Assembly: GCA_046049675.1 (NCBI GenBank)
Contig: JBJORA010000018.1
Location: 15,822-79,821 of the forward strand
Reading direction: 5' to 3'
Source of the DNA: CAIXQW01 sp046049675
GTDB lineage: Bacteria > Bacteroidota > Bacteroidia > Chitinophagales > Chitinophagaceae
DNA: 64,000 nucleotides
Shown here: one piece after another, positions 56,974 to 64,000 of the stretch
How the letters are laid out: each line of letters opens with the position of its first letter
Numbering within the stretch: the stretch's first letter is position 1
The notes under the pieces: generated by a model
Database searches by the model: none
What the model saw: the letters and a program-made list of their open reading frames with translations, nothing else
What the model was told of the DNA's origin: nothing
Program-made: the position numbers and the translations under genes

Positions 56974-57687
56974 ATGGCAATAAAGTACAAAAGAGTATTA
57001 TTAAAGTTAAGCGGCGAAAGCCTAATGGGCGATAAAGAATTTGGCCTTGATCCTAAAATGTTGCAGCAGTACGCCAACGATGTAAAAACCATTGTTGATG
57101 CGGGTGTGCAAGTAGCGCTAGTGATTGGCGGCGGCAATATTTATCGCGGTATGAACGAAAGTGAAACAGGCATAGAACGCGCTCAGGGCGACTATATGGG
57201 CATGTTAGCCACCGTTATCAATGGTGTTGCCTTGCAAAGCATACTAGAGAAGGTTGGCTTAAAAACACGCTTGCTTACAGCCATTAAAATGGAGCAAATT
57301 GCAGAGCCTTATATTCGTCGTCGCGCTATACGTCATTTGGAAAAAGGCAGGGTGGTTATTTTTGGTGCTGGTACAGGCAATCCGTTTTTTACGACAGATA
57401 CTGCGGGCAGTTTGCGCGCGATAGAAATTAGCGCCGACGTGATTCTAAAAGGCACACGTGTAAACGGCATTTATACAGCAGATCCAGAAAAAGATCCAAC
57501 GGCAACACGCTATGAGAGCATTGGCTTTACAGAAGTGATTGCACGCAATTTGAAAGTAATGGATATGACAGCCTTTACTTTGTGCCAAGAAAACAAGATG
57601 CCGATTGTAGTATTTGATATGAATACGCCTGGCAATTTGCTTAAGGTATTGCAAGGCGAGAATATTGGCACTGTGGTGCAGGGCTAG
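56974..57687 (+). CDS. pyrH: UMP kinase PyrH
   Basis: The 237-residue hexameric enzyme phosphorylates UMP to UDP. It starts MAIKYKRVLLKLSGESLMG, the family's usual opening, and has VIGGGNIYRG near residue 52, RRAIRHLEKGRVVIFGAGTG near 115 and the ADPEKDP segment. The TTG at 56950 would add eight residues and is not needed. A promoter-like element in the preceding terminator loop may drive it. Confidence 0.97.
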   Translation: MAIKYKRVLLKLSGESLMGDKEFGLDPKMLQQYANDVKTIVDAGVQVALVIGGGNIYRGMNESETGIERAQGDYMGMLATVINGVALQSILEKVGLKTRLLTAIKMEQIAEPYIRRRAIRHLEKGRVVIFGAGTGNPFFTTDTAGSLRAIEISADVILKGTRVNGIYTADPEKDPTATRYESIGFTEVIARNLKVMDMTAFTLCQENKMPIVVFDMNTPGNLLKVLQGENIGTVVQG

Positions 57688-57778
57688 ATGTTCTGAAGCA
57701 ATTGCCTTTGTGTATTTTGTTATAGTGTGTTTTTGCAAGCGCTCTATTGCAAGACAATAATTCGTACTTTTAGCAATA

Positions 57779-60700
57779 GTGAATAAATGGCTGGCCTATA
57801 TTTTATTGCTGCTAATGGCTTCTTATGTGGCTAAGGCGCAACAGCATGGTGCATTTACCGAAAAAACGTATACGACGCAGAATGGCCTGCCCTCCAAAGC
57901 GGTATTTGCAATAGCAGAGGACAAACTTGGCTTTTTATGGCTAGCAACACTTGATGGTGTGGTGCGCTTTGATGGCACAAAGTTTACCCATTTTGGCAAA
58001 CGCTTTCCCAAAGCTAATGAGTTCAGTAAAAATACTGCTACACGTGTTGTAATGATAGATAGCTTTGCGTACTTTTTTGGTGCTGAGCTACGTCTCGTCA
58101 ATATCTACACACAGCAAACAAAAACCTATAGTTATGGGTACAACGGTAAAGATTCTATCCTACTCACAGAAACCTTTGCAGCACATAAAGATAAAAAAGG
58201 TAGGCTTTGGCTAGGCACTTCGGGACAAGGCGTATTTATGCATGATGCCAAGAGTGATACATGGCAGCGCGTAAAGTTTCCCGACTATGTGAAAGAAAGA
58301 GAATACAAATGGGTGACAAATTTTTGCGAAAAACCCAATGGCGATATCTACTTTCCTACATTGAACGGCATTGTGCGATATGCCGCTAATGACAGTGTAT
58401 TTCTTTATTCATATGCGAGTAAAACAAGAAGTAATTATAATGTACGCACTTTTATTGCTGATGTAGGATGCAAAGATAGTTTTCTCGTTAAGCAAGATGA
58501 GGTTGGTTATAGCTATTTCAACCTTAAGACACATATACTGCAGCCAATACAATTGCCAATGCTATCATTGGATGCGATGCAGTTATTGCAACTCGACTTG
58601 ACAAATACTGTATTATGTATAAAAGAGCCATTTGTCGTAAAGTCAAATAAAGCCTCAGGTTTACATGTGGTTAAGTACAATAATGAACTTATTGGTAGCT
58701 TGTATCGTGCTGCGGATAAGAGCTTGTGGTTGAGTACCACAACTACACTAATTCATCTACGCAAAGGTCCACAAGCGCAATTTTCTATGGAAGACTCGCG
58801 AATTTCTTTTGCCCCAACGTACTTCGACAAGGCCAGTGGCACCTATTACCAATTAAGCAGCTACAATCCCACACAAGTGTATACGTTTAGTGCAACACGC
58901 CCTCAACTTATACCTTATGGTAGAGCATTTGATCGCAAACTAATGCATGTTGTAAAAGCTATTCGCATGATAGGCGATACCCTGTATATAAGCAGCTTTA
59001 GAGGCTTGTTTAAGTACAATCGTAACATGGCTAAACCAGTGCCGGTTACTGTACCTAAGAACTTGATAGGTGCCTATTACACCTCTCAGAAATTAATTCT
59101 CAATAAAGATAAACTTATTATATCAGGCATTTTTGATGGACCAGTACTACTAAATGTAAAAGATGGCACTTATAAGTTGCTCAAACAAAATAGTGCCGAA
59201 AATCCAAAGGATCACACAGTGTCGAATTGTATAGCCAGCTGTGCAGATAAGCAGGGTAATTTTTATGTAGCACAACCCTATACTGATAGTATCATAAAAT
59301 TTGATTATGATGGCAATATTCTCGAGTACTTTGTAATGCCCAATGTATTGAAAGAATCCGCACCCCGCGCCTACAATACAGATATGGAAGTTGACAGGCT
59401 TGGCAATATTTGGGTATTTGTTCAAAACAAAGGTTTGTATAAGTATACAGCGAGTAATAGACAATGGCGTAGCATGTACGATGAAACGTATGCCGACATT
59501 GTAACCACAGAAGAATTGACATATGATGGTGCTCAATCGCTTTATTTGGCAGGGCAAGTAGAGATTTACAAGGTAGATATTGTTAGCGATAAATTTCAAC
59601 GCATAGATCTTCAATATATGCACGAGCGCAGTGATAAGCGCTACACTAATTTTATCGTTACAGATAGCACCCAATTTCTGATACTTGATGATGGAGGCTT
59701 GTTACGTGCATTTGCCATGGAAAAAAGTGCTGCAAAAACAAAGCCTATACTGTACGCCGAAAATTTAGCTGTAATGGGCGAGCAAGTACAATCGGGATTA
59801 TTAGATAGCCTCATTGTTTTAAATGCGGGTCAAAATGCTTTTAGCCTCAATTTTGGCATTGCAAGTATATACATTGCAAATCCTATCAATTATTTTGCGC
59901 AGCTAGAAGGTGTAGATAAGCAATGGCGTGCGCTAGGCAATAATACCAGTATCAACTATGCAGGCTTGTCGCCGGGCAAATATCTTTTACGCCTCAAAGC
60001 CCTTAGTATATCAGATGAGTTTGCAGCCACCGAACGCAGTTTCGTAGTAATTGTTAAGGCAGCATGGCATCAAACGTGGTTGTTTAGGCTGCTGTGTGTG
60101 GCACTGGCTGGGGCCTTGGTTTATTATTTGCTAAGGCAGCGCTTTAGGCAACAACTAGCTGCACAAAAAGCCGAAGCTTCAAAACAACTTGCCTTACTTG
60201 AAGAAAGAAGTAGAATAGCTGCGGATATGCATGACGAGCTTGGTGCAGGCTTGAGTCAAATTCGTTTTGCGAGTAACGAAGCCTTAGATGTAAAAGACGA
60301 GCAACAGTTGCAAGCTATTTTGGCACGCAATAAAAAGAATAGCGATGAGTTAGTTGATAAAATGAACGACATCATATGGTCGTTAAACAGCACGGAAGAA
60401 AACACAGAAGATATGCTAAGCCATATGCGATCTGTATTGGCGGCTTTTGTAACTGAGCAAGACATGGCCTTTAAGTTTGACGTAAGCGAAGAAGTGTATG
60501 CCTTGCAATTAAGTGCTGCCTTAAAAAAGAACTTATATCTCACCATAAAAGAAGCTGTGCATAATGCTGTAAAATATAGCAAAGCAAGCGCAATTGCCAT
60601 TAGTATTAGTAAGCAAGGCAATCAAATTGCTTTTGCCGTACAAGATAATGGCATTGGCTTTGAGGTAGGCAAGGGTAAACTGAAAGGCAATGGTATTACT

Positions 60701-60796
60701 AATTATTATAGGCGGGCAGAAGCCATGGGCGGCACCATAGACTTGCATAGCGACAGCAGCGGCACCGTGCTAAAAGGCTTTTATCCATTGGCTTGA
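57779..60796 (+). CDS. two-component sensor histidine kinase with beta-propeller sensor
   Basis: The protein (1005 residues from a GTG start) has a signal peptide (VAKAQQ), then a periplasmic propeller of Reg_prop-type repeats (AIAEDKLGFLWLATLDGVVRF, LGTSGQGVF), a YYY-type domain (about 685-750), one membrane segment (about 765-782), and a cytoplasmic HisKA_3 domain with the phospho-accepting histidine in AADMHDELGAG near residue 817. The ATPase domain has NAVKYS and DNGIGFEVGKGK. It senses an unknown signal outside the inner membrane and should phosphorylate the regulator 80 nt downstream. Confidence 0.93.
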   Translation: MNKWLAYILLLLMASYVAKAQQHGAFTEKTYTTQNGLPSKAVFAIAEDKLGFLWLATLDGVVRFDGTKFTHFGKRFPKANEFSKNTATRVVMIDSFAYFFGAELRLVNIYTQQTKTYSYGYNGKDSILLTETFAAHKDKKGRLWLGTSGQGVFMHDAKSDTWQRVKFPDYVKEREYKWVTNFCEKPNGDIYFPTLNGIVRYAANDSVFLYSYASKTRSNYNVRTFIADVGCKDSFLVKQDEVGYSYFNLKTHILQPIQLPMLSLDAMQLLQLDLTNTVLCIKEPFVVKSNKASGLHVVKYNNELIGSLYRAADKSLWLSTTTTLIHLRKGPQAQFSMEDSRISFAPTYFDKASGTYYQLSSYNPTQVYTFSATRPQLIPYGRAFDRKLMHVVKAIRMIGDTLYISSFRGLFKYNRNMAKPVPVTVPKNLIGAYYTSQKLILNKDKLIISGIFDGPVLLNVKDGTYKLLKQNSAENPKDHTVSNCIASCADKQGNFYVAQPYTDSIIKFDYDGNILEYFVMPNVLKESAPRAYNTDMEVDRLGNIWVFVQNKGLYKYTASNRQWRSMYDETYADIVTTEELTYDGAQSLYLAGQVEIYKVDIVSDKFQRIDLQYMHERSDKRYTNFIVTDSTQFLILDDGGLLRAFAMEKSAAKTKPILYAENLAVMGEQVQSGLLDSLIVLNAGQNAFSLNFGIASIYIANPINYFAQLEGVDKQWRALGNNTSINYAGLSPGKYLLRLKALSISDEFAATERSFVVIVKAAWHQTWLFRLLCVALAGALVYYLLRQRFRQQLAAQKAEASKQLALLEERSRIAADMHDELGAGLSQIRFASNEALDVKDEQQLQAILARNKKNSDELVDKMNDIIWSLNSTEENTEDMLSHMRSVLAAFVTEQDMAFKFDVSEEVYALQLSAALKKNLYLTIKEAVHNAVKYSKASAIAISISKQGNQIAFAVQDNGIGFEVGKGKLKGNGITNYYRRAEAMGGTIDLHSDSSGTVLKGFYPLA

Positions 60797-60875
60797 TGCA
60801 TGTTCGTTGCAGTGCCTTGGGCGTATAACAAAGGTTACAAGCACAGCAAACTGTCAGCTCCGTATCTTTACAGCA

Positions 60876-61502
60876 ATGATAACCGTTGCAATAGTAGAAG
60901 ACATAGATAGCATTCGCGAAGGCGTGGCTAAGTACATAAATGCGGTGGCGGATATGGCTGTAATTGCTACGTTTAGCAATGGAGAGGAAGCAGTATACGC
61001 CATACAAGAAAAGCAGCCAGACATCGTAATCATGGACATTAATCTGCCGGGCATTAATGGCATAGAAACGATTAAACGCCTGAAGGAAAAATGTACGGAT
61101 ACACAGTTTATGGTGTTTACGATCTACGAAAACGATGAAAAGGTTTTTGACGCCTTAAATGCAGGGGCGAGCAGTTATATCCTAAAGAAAACTGAGCCAG
61201 ACAAAATTGTAGCTGCCATACGCGAATTGCACGAAGGGGGCTCGCCAATGAGTGCTAGTATTGCGCGCAAACTTGTGCAAATATTTCAAAAGAAAACAAC
61301 AGTAAGTAGCGATGCTGCACTACTGAGCAAGCGTGAAATGCAAATCCTAGAATTATTGTCCAAGGGATTTTTGTACAAAGAAATTGCCGATCAAGTAGGC
61401 ATTACTTTTGGTACAGTAAGGCAACATATTTATCGCATCTACGATAAGCTGCACGTGCACAATAAAACCGAAGCGATTAATAAAGTTTACGGGCGAATGT
61501 AG
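60876..61502 (+). CDS. NarL/LuxR-type response regulator
   Basis: The ATG at 60876 (MITVAIVEDIDS) gives 208 residues. The receiver domain has the acidic pocket at residues 8-9, phospho-acceptor D54 in VIMDINLPG, and a late lysine in YILKKTEP. The GerE helix-turn-helix is at about 145-205 (LSKREMQILELLSKGFLYKEIA). It is the likely partner of the propeller kinase just upstream, which has the matching HisKA_3 type. An upstream in-frame ATG at 60807 overlaps no conserved sequence. Confidence 0.94.
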   Translation: MITVAIVEDIDSIREGVAKYINAVADMAVIATFSNGEEAVYAIQEKQPDIVIMDINLPGINGIETIKRLKEKCTDTQFMVFTIYENDEKVFDALNAGASSYILKKTEPDKIVAAIRELHEGGSPMSASIARKLVQIFQKKTTVSSDAALLSKREMQILELLSKGFLYKEIADQVGITFGTVRQHIYRIYDKLHVHNKTEAINKVYGRM

Positions 61503-61513
61503 GCGCACGACAT

Positions 61514-62047
61514 TTAAGTCAGTGCTTTGCTAGCTTCAATGCTGAGTTTAATATGCTCTAAATGGTGCTTGGAGTGCCACTCGTACAAAAACAAAATGCG
61601 CTCCAAGGTGTACACCATACCGTACTGCGGATGAATGCATGTCTTGTGCCAATCTTCTTCTTGCAATGCACCTAGTAAATGCACCATTTTTTTATGAATG
61701 CAATGCAGCATGGTGGTGCTATAATTGATAGGCAAATCGTAATCGCTTAGTGTGGCTGTCGCGGCCTCATCGTAGGGCTTAATGGTAGGCGCTTGCTCGG
61801 TGAGTGTAAGTTTAATGCGTATAAGGCAGTGTGTATGGCTATCGCAGAGGTGATGCACAACTTGGTTGATGGTCCAGCCATCGGGGCGATAGGGTGTGGC
61901 TAGTTGGGCTGCATCTAGGCTTTGCACATGCATTTCCAATATTTGCGGAAAGGCGGCTAGGTAGGCGATAGCGTCTTGTTTTTCGGTAGCGGTGTAGGTA
62001 GGTTTTTGAACAAATTCTCCAATAGGAAAACGCAAGTGTTGATCCAT
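61514..62047 (-). CDS. DinB/YfiT-like metal-dependent hydrolase or transferase
   Basis: The 177-residue protein has the YfiT opening LRFPIGEFVQKP, then RPDGWTINQVVHHLCDSH near residue 53 and YEWHSKHHLEHI near 155. These histidines build the three-histidine metal site of the DinB fold. YfiT homologues include bacillithiol transferases, but whether this organism makes such a thiol is unknown. It is convergent with the response regulator gene, with an 11-nt gap. Confidence 0.85.
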   Translation of the reverse strand: MDQHLRFPIGEFVQKPTYTATEKQDAIAYLAAFPQILEMHVQSLDAAQLATPYRPDGWTINQVVHHLCDSHTHCLIRIKLTLTEQAPTIKPYDEAATATLSDYDLPINYSTTMLHCIHKKMVHLLGALQEEDWHKTCIHPQYGMVYTLERILFLYEWHSKHHLEHIKLSIEASKALT

Positions 62048-62700
62048 ATGCTGTGCTAAACGTGAAAGGTATAAAAATATTATGAGAGGATTATATTACG
62101 GAGAATAAAGTGTTTAATGATGTTCAGTAAAGATATACTAAGCCACAATTGACAAATAGTCTATAGCCTTACACTGTGTGCTAAGTTTTGTGTTTGGGGG
62201 CTTTTTCGTGTGCGCATGTGTTTTCTTTTCTTTTGTCTTAGCACAAAAGAAACAAAAAGCCAAGACTTAGAAATATGTTCGCGAAAATCTAGCTCACGCA
62301 CTAGGCCACGCAGCTTAGGCGCCTTTTTTATCCTAAAGTAGTGGCTTCGCTTATAGGGCGCTGAACCTGCTGACACAAAGCCCATCGCTTCCTAGTGCTG
62401 TGAACTGATTTTCTGCTCCATATTTCTAGGTCGCTCCTGGCTTCGCATCGGCATGCTGTTGTGTGCTGCCGATTGCTTTCAACATGATGTTGACATGTGC
62501 GTATAGTACGCTCGAGAGGAGTACGCTTTTTATATAAATACGCATAATAGTTAAAGTTAGTGCTGTAGGTGCTGGCTATTAGTTTTAGCAGATTTCTCTT
62601 TGCGGCACTCTGAGAAACCTTTGAGCAGCTTTGTACCACAATAAAAATATTGCCTAAACTGCTTAGCTTATATACATTTGTATAAAGAAAATCAACAGCC
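62048..62700. other. gene-poor stretch with an inverted repeat and repeat-like sequence
   Basis: Over 653 nt I find no convincing gene. Open frames here on the minus strand are short and rich in odd composition, and one runs antisense through the VOC gene start. The stretch has a strong inverted repeat at 62227-62252, a small palindrome CAACATGATGTTG near 62480, and two AGTACGC copies near 62505-62525. Confidence 0.55.
62227..62252. repeat. inverted repeat, candidate dispersed element
   Basis: TTTCTTTTGT and ACAAAAGAAA form a perfect 10-bp inverted repeat with a 6-nt spacer (CTTAGC). The flanks (AACAAAAAGCCAAGACTT) resemble an intergenic repeat I recall in many Bacteroidota genomes. Only one copy is in this window, so repetition cannot be shown here. 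Confidence 0.4.
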
Positions 62701-63072
62701 GTGACATTAGGTGTGCAATCAATTAGTCTTACAGTAAAAGACCTACAAGTATCTCGCAAATTTTACGAAGCACTTGGCTTTAGTGCCATGGGTGGCGACG
62801 AAAAAATGAACTACCTTATCATGAAGAATGGCAATGCCTTAATTGGGCTTTTTCAGGGTATGTTTAAGGACAATATCATCACCTTTAATCCTGGCTGGGA
62901 CGAGAACGCCAAAAATGTAGACCCTTTTGATGATGTGCGCAGCATTCAAAAGACCTTAAAGGAAAAAGGCCTTACCCTTACAGTAGAATGCGACGAAAGC
63001 ACAACAGGGCCAGCCTATATTACTTTAACTGATCCGGACGGTAATGCGATTTTGATAGATCAGCATAGGTAG
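62701..63072 (+). CDS. VOC-family (glyoxalase-like) protein
   Basis: The protein (123 residues from a GTG start) has the single-domain VOC pattern: VQSISLTVKDLQVSRKFYEALGF at the N-terminus, a central strand NYLIMKNGNALIGLFQG, and the closing YITLTDPDGNAILIDQH. Related proteins bind a metal and act on small molecules. The usual histidine ligand near residue 7 is replaced by a serine or glutamine, so metal binding is uncertain. Confidence 0.9.
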   Translation: MTLGVQSISLTVKDLQVSRKFYEALGFSAMGGDEKMNYLIMKNGNALIGLFQGMFKDNIITFNPGWDENAKNVDPFDDVRSIQKTLKEKGLTLTVECDESTTGPAYITLTDPDGNAILIDQHR

Positions 63073-63197
63073 TGAAATGCTTCTGACTTTCCTAAAACTT
63101 TGCTTACCAAATGTATTGAACCGCTTACATTGCGTGATGAACGGACAAAGTAATTTCATTTAAAGTACTTCAATAATTATTCTTTTGATCTAAACGC

Positions 63198-63641
63198 ATG
63201 GAACTGATACTAAAAACCTTTAAAGAGTATTTTGGCAATAAGGTACCCATCCCTGATAAGCTTTCTAAGCGCGGAATTATTGATCATACCGAGAGCGGCT
63301 GGTATATTAGATATGTAGTGTGCGAGGATGAGCAAGGGCAAAAATATTTGGACTTTACAGCTGAGCATAGAATGACAAATGACCGCCATCACAGAATAAC
63401 GATTTATGGCGAATTATCATATCTTGAGATGTTTCCAGTTGGTATGACTTATAACCCTGATATACCAGGCGACTATGAAATCCAGCAAGCAAAGTACTTT
63501 GAGGAAAACAAAAGGATTGCGCAGATTTTAATTAATAAAGGTCTGATGGAATCTCCTGGCTGTTATCCCATCTTGAATTTCAAGCGAAATGCCGCTAGCT
63601 TTTTTACAAGCGTATGTCAAAAGTGTACAAAGTGGCGTTAG
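63198..63641 (+). CDS. protein of unknown function
   Basis: I do not recognise this 147-residue protein. It has no signal peptide or membrane segment. It includes a run SGWYIRYVVCEDEQGQKYLDF followed by TAEHRMTNDRHHRITIYGE, suggesting a small beta-rich fold, and a C-terminal segment with two cysteines (CQKCTKWR). The sequence before its ATG (AATAATTATTCTTTTGATC) resembles the leader of the two micro-ORFs to the right. Confidence 0.7.
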   Translation: MELILKTFKEYFGNKVPIPDKLSKRGIIDHTESGWYIRYVVCEDEQGQKYLDFTAEHRMTNDRHHRITIYGELSYLEMFPVGMTYNPDIPGDYEIQQAKYFEENKRIAQILINKGLMESPGCYPILNFKRNAASFFTSVCQKCTKWR

Positions 63642-63721
63642 TAATTCAGTGCTTTAGCGGATTTGAATAGAAATTTTGAGTTTTGCAGGATTGCAAAGCA
63701 TGGTTTTGCGCAATAAATTAT

Positions 63722-63729
63722 TATTTTTG
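63722..63729 (+). promoter_or_regulatory. -7-like element of micro-ORF 1
   Basis: TATTTTTG matches TAnnTTTG exactly and lies 3 nt before the ATG at 63733. If used, transcription would begin at or very near the start codon, giving a leaderless message or a small RNA. Confidence 0.4.
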
Positions 63730-63732
63730 ATT

Positions 63733-63828
63733 ATGATAACACAGACCCTTGCTAGTCCGCTGTGGTGGATCGTCCAACACATGATTGACACAATTGGAAT
63801 GGCAAAGCGTCAATCATCTAACCGTTAG
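63733..63828 (+). CDS. candidate micro-ORF of 31 residues (copy 1)
   Basis: The frame reads MITQTLASPLWWIVQHMIDT then IGMAKRQSSNR and stops at TAG. Compared with copy 2, several differences are silent (CCG/CCA, ATC/ATA, ACA/ACG), while the start, tryptophan, QH and DT positions are kept. This hints at selection on a peptide, but the sample is too small to be sure. An inverted repeat GATTGAC/GTCAATC lies inside. Confidence 0.35.
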   Translation: MITQTLASPLWWIVQHMIDTIGMAKRQSSNR

Positions 63829-63926
63829 TGGTAATTGAGGTTGTAAGCTTTGCTTATAGTAAGAAGTTAAACGGTCAAGAAAGCGTCATATTTTACTTTG
63901 CATTGCATGGTTTTCCGATAAATTAT

Positions 63927-63934
63927 TACTTTCG
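63927..63934 (+). promoter_or_regulatory. -7-like element of micro-ORF 2
   Basis: TACTTTCG fits TAnnTTYG and again lies 3 nt before an ATG (63938). Copy 1 has TATTTTTG here, so the two differ yet both match the element. Confidence 0.4.
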
Positions 63935-63937
63935 ATT

Positions 63938-64000
63938 ATGATAACACAGCCCCCAGTAATTCCAACGCATTGGATAGCTCAACACATAATTGACACGACT
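63938..64000 (+). CDS. candidate micro-ORF copy 2, cut by the window end
   Basis: The frame starts MITQPPVIPTHWIAQHIIDT and is still open at the last base. It is partial, and its length is unknown. It is homologous to copy 1 at 63733. Confidence 0.3.
   Translation, partial: MITQPPVIPTHWIAQHIIDTT

Larger units (their letters stand above)
63691..64000 (+). repeat. two imperfect direct repeats with promoter-like leaders
   Basis: The segment starting TTGCAAAGCATGG at 63691 recurs, slightly changed, from 63898 (TTGCATTGCATGG) to the window end. Identity is highest over the leader and the first four codons ATGATAACACAG. Start codons are 205 bp apart. The second copy is cut at the window edge. Confidence 0.8.

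Noticed and set aside
62161..62385. Minus-strand frame of 74 codons in the repeat-like stretch
   Set aside because: It is translated repeat sequence with odd composition, including the inverted arm, so it is not a likely gene.
62328..62759. Minus-strand frame of 143 codons overlapping the VOC gene start
   Set aside because: It runs antisense through the real VOC protein's N-terminus and has no recognisable domain.
63641..63880. Possible integron cassette array (attC-like sites)
   Set aside because: Words matching RYYYAAC (ATCTAAC) and GTTRRRY (GTTAAAC) occur after micro-ORF 1, but I could not fold a convincing attC stem, and no integron integrase is in the window.

Overview
The window looks like chromosomal DNA from a Bacteroidota bacterium, probably of the Chitinophagia type. 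The grounds are several proteins with type IX secretion (T9SS) C-terminal sorting domains, a GLPGLI protein paired with a TonB-like outer-membrane barrel, HYR and SprB-type adhesin repeats, promoter-like elements of the TAnnTTTG kind, no clear Shine-Dalgarno sites, and a moderately AT-rich sequence. No rRNA, CRISPR array, transposase or integrase was seen.

Layout. 0.6-5.1 kb: a secreted leucine-rich-repeat protein, a beta-CASP metallo-hydrolase and the replicative helicase DnaB, whose upstream region carries a helically phased heptamer array. 5.4-17.2 kb: one giant T9SS-exported adhesin of about 3960 residues with about 31 HYR domains, six of them nearly identical tandem 237-bp units. 17.4-22.3 kb: TsaE, two cold-shock-domain proteins, an MbnP/MbnH-like copper protein and di-heme partner, and a DEAD-box RNA helicase. 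22.6-32.6 kb: an AT-rich accessory block bounded by a tRNA with anticodon CAT. It holds a four-gene minus-strand operon (PLD-SNF2 helicase, Eco57I-like methylase, PRTase-CE-like protein, NADAR protein), two decayed small ORFs and a very acidic small protein. This is the best candidate for a poorly described defence system.

32.9-43.9 kb: housekeeping genes, namely TsaC/Sua5, BirA, the rsfS-ftsH-LUD operon, an ECF sigma factor, a thioredoxin-reductase-like flavoprotein, a TlpA-like thioredoxin, a TMTC-like GT-C/TPR membrane protein and a chromate transporter. 44-55.3 kb: secreted and envelope proteins (two T9SS cargos, a GLPGLI/OM barrel pair, a YjdF-like membrane protein, Ddl and a PASTA protein). 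55.4-62.0 kb: a small barrel protein, enoyl-CoA hydratase, UMP kinase, a propeller histidine kinase with its LuxR-type regulator, and a DinB/YfiT protein. 62.0-64.0 kb: a repeat-bearing gene-poor stretch, a VOC protein, an orphan gene, and two tandem micro-ORFs with a duplicated promoter-like leader, the second cut by the window edge.

How genes connect: TsaE and TsaC act in the same tRNA t6A pathway; MbnH probably modifies MbnP; the kinase at 57.8 kb probably signals to the regulator at 60.9 kb; and the four accessory genes are close enough to be one transcript. All functions are assigned by reading motifs; no database search was possible.
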